DNA of 64,000 nt from an uncultured Flavobacteriales bacterium (lineage in GTDB: Bacteria; Bacteroidota; Bacteroidia; Flavobacteriales; BACL11): positions 1 to 64,000 of the forward strand of contig CALSUJ010000001.1 in assembly GCA_943789505.1 (NCBI GenBank). The letters run 5' to 3'. Both the position numbers and the translations under genes were made by a program. How positions within the stretch are numbered: the first letter of the stretch is position 1; each line of letters begins with the position of its first letter. Under the pieces are notes generated by a model. That model had not been told where the DNA came from. It worked only from the letters and a program-made list of their open reading frames with translations, and searched no databases. Below, piece by piece: positions 62,401 through 64,000 of this stretch.

Positions 62401-63708
62401 TTAGTTTATTCTTGTTATTTGTGCACCAATGGCATTTAATCTTGTGTCAATATTTTGGTATCCTCTATCAATTTGCTCTACATTGTGTATAGTGCTTTCT
62501 CCATCAGCAGCAAGGGCGGCTAATAAAAGTGAAACTCCTGCACGAATATCAGGTGAAGTCATAGTGGTTGGCTTAAACTGAAACTGATGATTGAGTCCAA
62601 TTACGGTCGCTCTATGTGGGTCACATAAAATAATTTGTGCTCCCATATCAATCAGTTTATCTACAAAGAAAAGTCTTGATTCGAACATTTTCTGATGTAC
62701 AAGTACGGTCCCCTTGGCTTGTGAGGCTACTACCAAAATAATACTTAATAAATCAGGGGTAAATCCTGGCCAAGGTGCATCCGAAATGGTTAAAATTGAA
62801 CCATCAATAAATGATTGTATTTCATAACTTTCCTGAGCAGGAATATAAATATCATCTCCTTGTCGTTCCATTTTAATTCCTAGTTTGGCAAAAACAGATG
62901 GAATTAATCCCAACTCATCATAACATACATTTTTGATGGTAATTTCTGATTTTGTGATGGCTGCTAAACCAATAAAGGAACCAATTTCAATCATATCAGG
63001 AAGGATTCTGTGTTTGCATCCTGTTAAATTTTCAACTCCTTCAATGTGTAATAAGTTAGAGCCAACTCCAGTAATTTTAGCTCCCATGGAGTTCAGCATC
63101 TTACAGAGTTGCTGCAAGTAAGGTTCGCAAGCAGCATTGTAAATACTTGTTTTTCCTTTTGCCATAACAGCTGTCATTACAATGTTTGCTGTTCCTGTTA
63201 CTGATGCTTCATCAAGAAGCATGTCTGTTCCTTTTAACTGATCAGCAGTAACTCTGTAAAATTCTTCTTTGCTGTCGTATACGAAATTAGCTCCTAGTTT
63301 TTCAAAACCTATGAAATGTGTATCTAGTCTTCTTCTGCCAATTTTATCTCCTCCCGGTCTTGGAATATATCCTTTTCCGTAACGCGCTAGTAAAGGACCA
63401 ACTATCATAATTGAACCTCTAATGCTACTACTTTTTGTTTTATAGTCTTCTGAAGAAAGGTATTCAATATCAACCTTGTCTGCCTTAAAGCTATAGGTTG
63501 ATTCGTTTATTTTTTTTACAGTAACATTTAAATCACGTAAAAGGTCAATCAGAATATTTACATCACGGATGTTGGGTACATTTTCCATGATTACTTCATT
63601 AGGAGTTAGAAGTACAGCACACAATACTTGTAGCGCCTCATTTTTTGCTCCCTGAGGGTGTAAATCCCCTTTAAGTTTAATCCCTCCTTTTACCTTAAAT
63701 GTAGCCAT
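62401..63708 (-). CDS. murA: UDP-N-acetylglucosamine 1-carboxyvinyltransferase (MurA) with Asp at the catalytic Cys position
   Basis: A 435-residue EPSP-synthase-fold enzyme that adds enolpyruvate to UDP-GlcNAc, the first committed step of peptidoglycan. KNEALQVLCAVLL near residue 22 holds the conserved KN pair. In the loop that usually reads PGGCxIGxR, this protein has PGGDKIGRRRLDT: Asp121 replaces the Cys alkylated by fosfomycin. It lies between a DUF4290 gene (5 bp) and the TlpA-like gene, likely one operon. Confidence 0.95.
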   Translation of the reverse strand: MATFKVKGGIKLKGDLHPQGAKNEALQVLCAVLLTPNEVIMENVPNIRDVNILIDLLRDLNVTVKKINESTYSFKADKVDIEYLSSEDYKTKSSSIRGSIMIVGPLLARYGKGYIPRPGGDKIGRRRLDTHFIGFEKLGANFVYDSKEEFYRVTADQLKGTDMLLDEASVTGTANIVMTAVMAKGKTSIYNAACEPYLQQLCKMLNSMGAKITGVGSNLLHIEGVENLTGCKHRILPDMIEIGSFIGLAAITKSEITIKNVCYDELGLIPSVFAKLGIKMERQGDDIYIPAQESYEIQSFIDGSILTISDAPWPGFTPDLLSIILVVASQAKGTVLVHQKMFESRLFFVDKLIDMGAQIILCDPHRATVIGLNHQFQFKPTTMTSPDIRAGVSLLLAALAADGESTIHNVEQIDRGYQNIDTRLNAIGAQITRIN

Positions 63709-63713
63709 CTATT

Positions 63714-64000
63714 TTATTGTTTATAGTTCTTTTTATAATTTTTCTTTTTGCTATTGGTCTTTTTAACAGAACCACCACCACCTTGCCTTACAGATGCTGA
63801 ACGAATAAACTCAAAGTCACTAGCTAAAATAAGTTGGTTGTTTGACATTTGCTTAAGGTGTAAGCGTATCATGTTGTTGTCTACTGAGCTTTCATTAAAA
63901 AGGATATAAGATTTTTTCATTTGGTTGGCAATCATACCTGTCAGTATCTCTTTTTTATCACCTTCCATTTTTATAGCTGAATCAATCATGGTTTGAACTG
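63714..64000 (-). CDS. DUF4290 family protein, C-terminal part (cut by right edge)
   Basis: The last 95 residues of a gene that continues beyond the window; the frame stays open to base 64000. The end has a helical segment (GMIANQMKKSYILFNESSVDN) and a Lys/Asn-rich basic tail. This matches the C-terminus of the DUF4290 family, which commonly lies next to murA in Bacteroidota. Function unknown. Confidence 0.68.
   Translation of the reverse strand, partial: VQTMIDSAIKMEGDKKEILTGMIANQMKKSYILFNESSVDNNMIRLHLKQMSNNQLILASDFEFIRSASVRQGGGGSVKKTNSKKKNYKKNYKQ

Overview
The window looks like a chromosomal segment of a low-GC member of the Bacteroidota, probably a flavobacterium-like marine or freshwater lineage. 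The reasons are type IX secretion (T9SS) signatures (a PorP/SprF protein, CHU_C-type and Por-type C-terminal sorting tails, SprB-like repeats), Bacteroidota-restricted families (DUF2723, DUF4290, DUF3089), and many promoters with the Bacteroidota -7 box TAnnTTTG. Most of the window is housekeeping.

Layout. 1-3300 (minus): a UDP-glucose dehydrogenase cut by the left edge, an S41 protease, a dCMP-type deaminase and tRNA-Leu. 3388-8157 (plus): prs, L25, pth, tRNA-Cys, then a T9SS cargo / PorP / methylmalonyl-CoA epimerase cluster. 8129-12726: HAD hydrolase, a CAT-anticodon tRNA, DUF4197, DUF1844, a membrane coiled-coil protein, exonuclease III and a methyltransferase. 12716-16429 (minus): polysaccharide deacetylase and a large DUF2723 membrane protein split by a frameshift. 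16572: tRNA-Gln. 17147-30534: one giant secreted repeat protein. 30634-34987: rimP-nusA-infB. 34992-42570: SPOR protein, pabB, tilS, a DsbD-like reductase, an M42 peptidase and an SPFH protein. 42593-53373: M1 peptidase, DUF3089 hydrolase, secA, DUF2795, corrinoid adenosyltransferase, methyltransferase, DksA-like protein, hldD, MerR regulator, M23 peptidase. 53477-56072: alaS (frameshifted). 56124-64000 (minus): two outer-membrane proteins, an ABC exporter pair, dnaJ, grpE, a TlpA-like protein, murA and the end of a DUF4290 gene.

The most striking object is the giant surface protein at 17147-30534. It has a signal peptide, nine almost identical 516-bp (172-aa) repeats, twenty-seven 147-bp (49-aa) repeats, 3.5 copies of a 1044-bp (348-aa) Ig/FN3/SprB-like module, further FN3-like modules and a T9SS type A tail; once repaired it would be about 4,460 residues. 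Four single-base indels break its frame. Two of them fall exactly on the only variable base of the 147-bp unit, which points to consensus error rather than decay.

The same single-base problem interrupts alaS, pabB, the DUF2723 gene and a porin-like gene. AlaRS is indispensable, so I read most of these breaks as residual sequencing errors. Gene boundaries should be used with that in mind.
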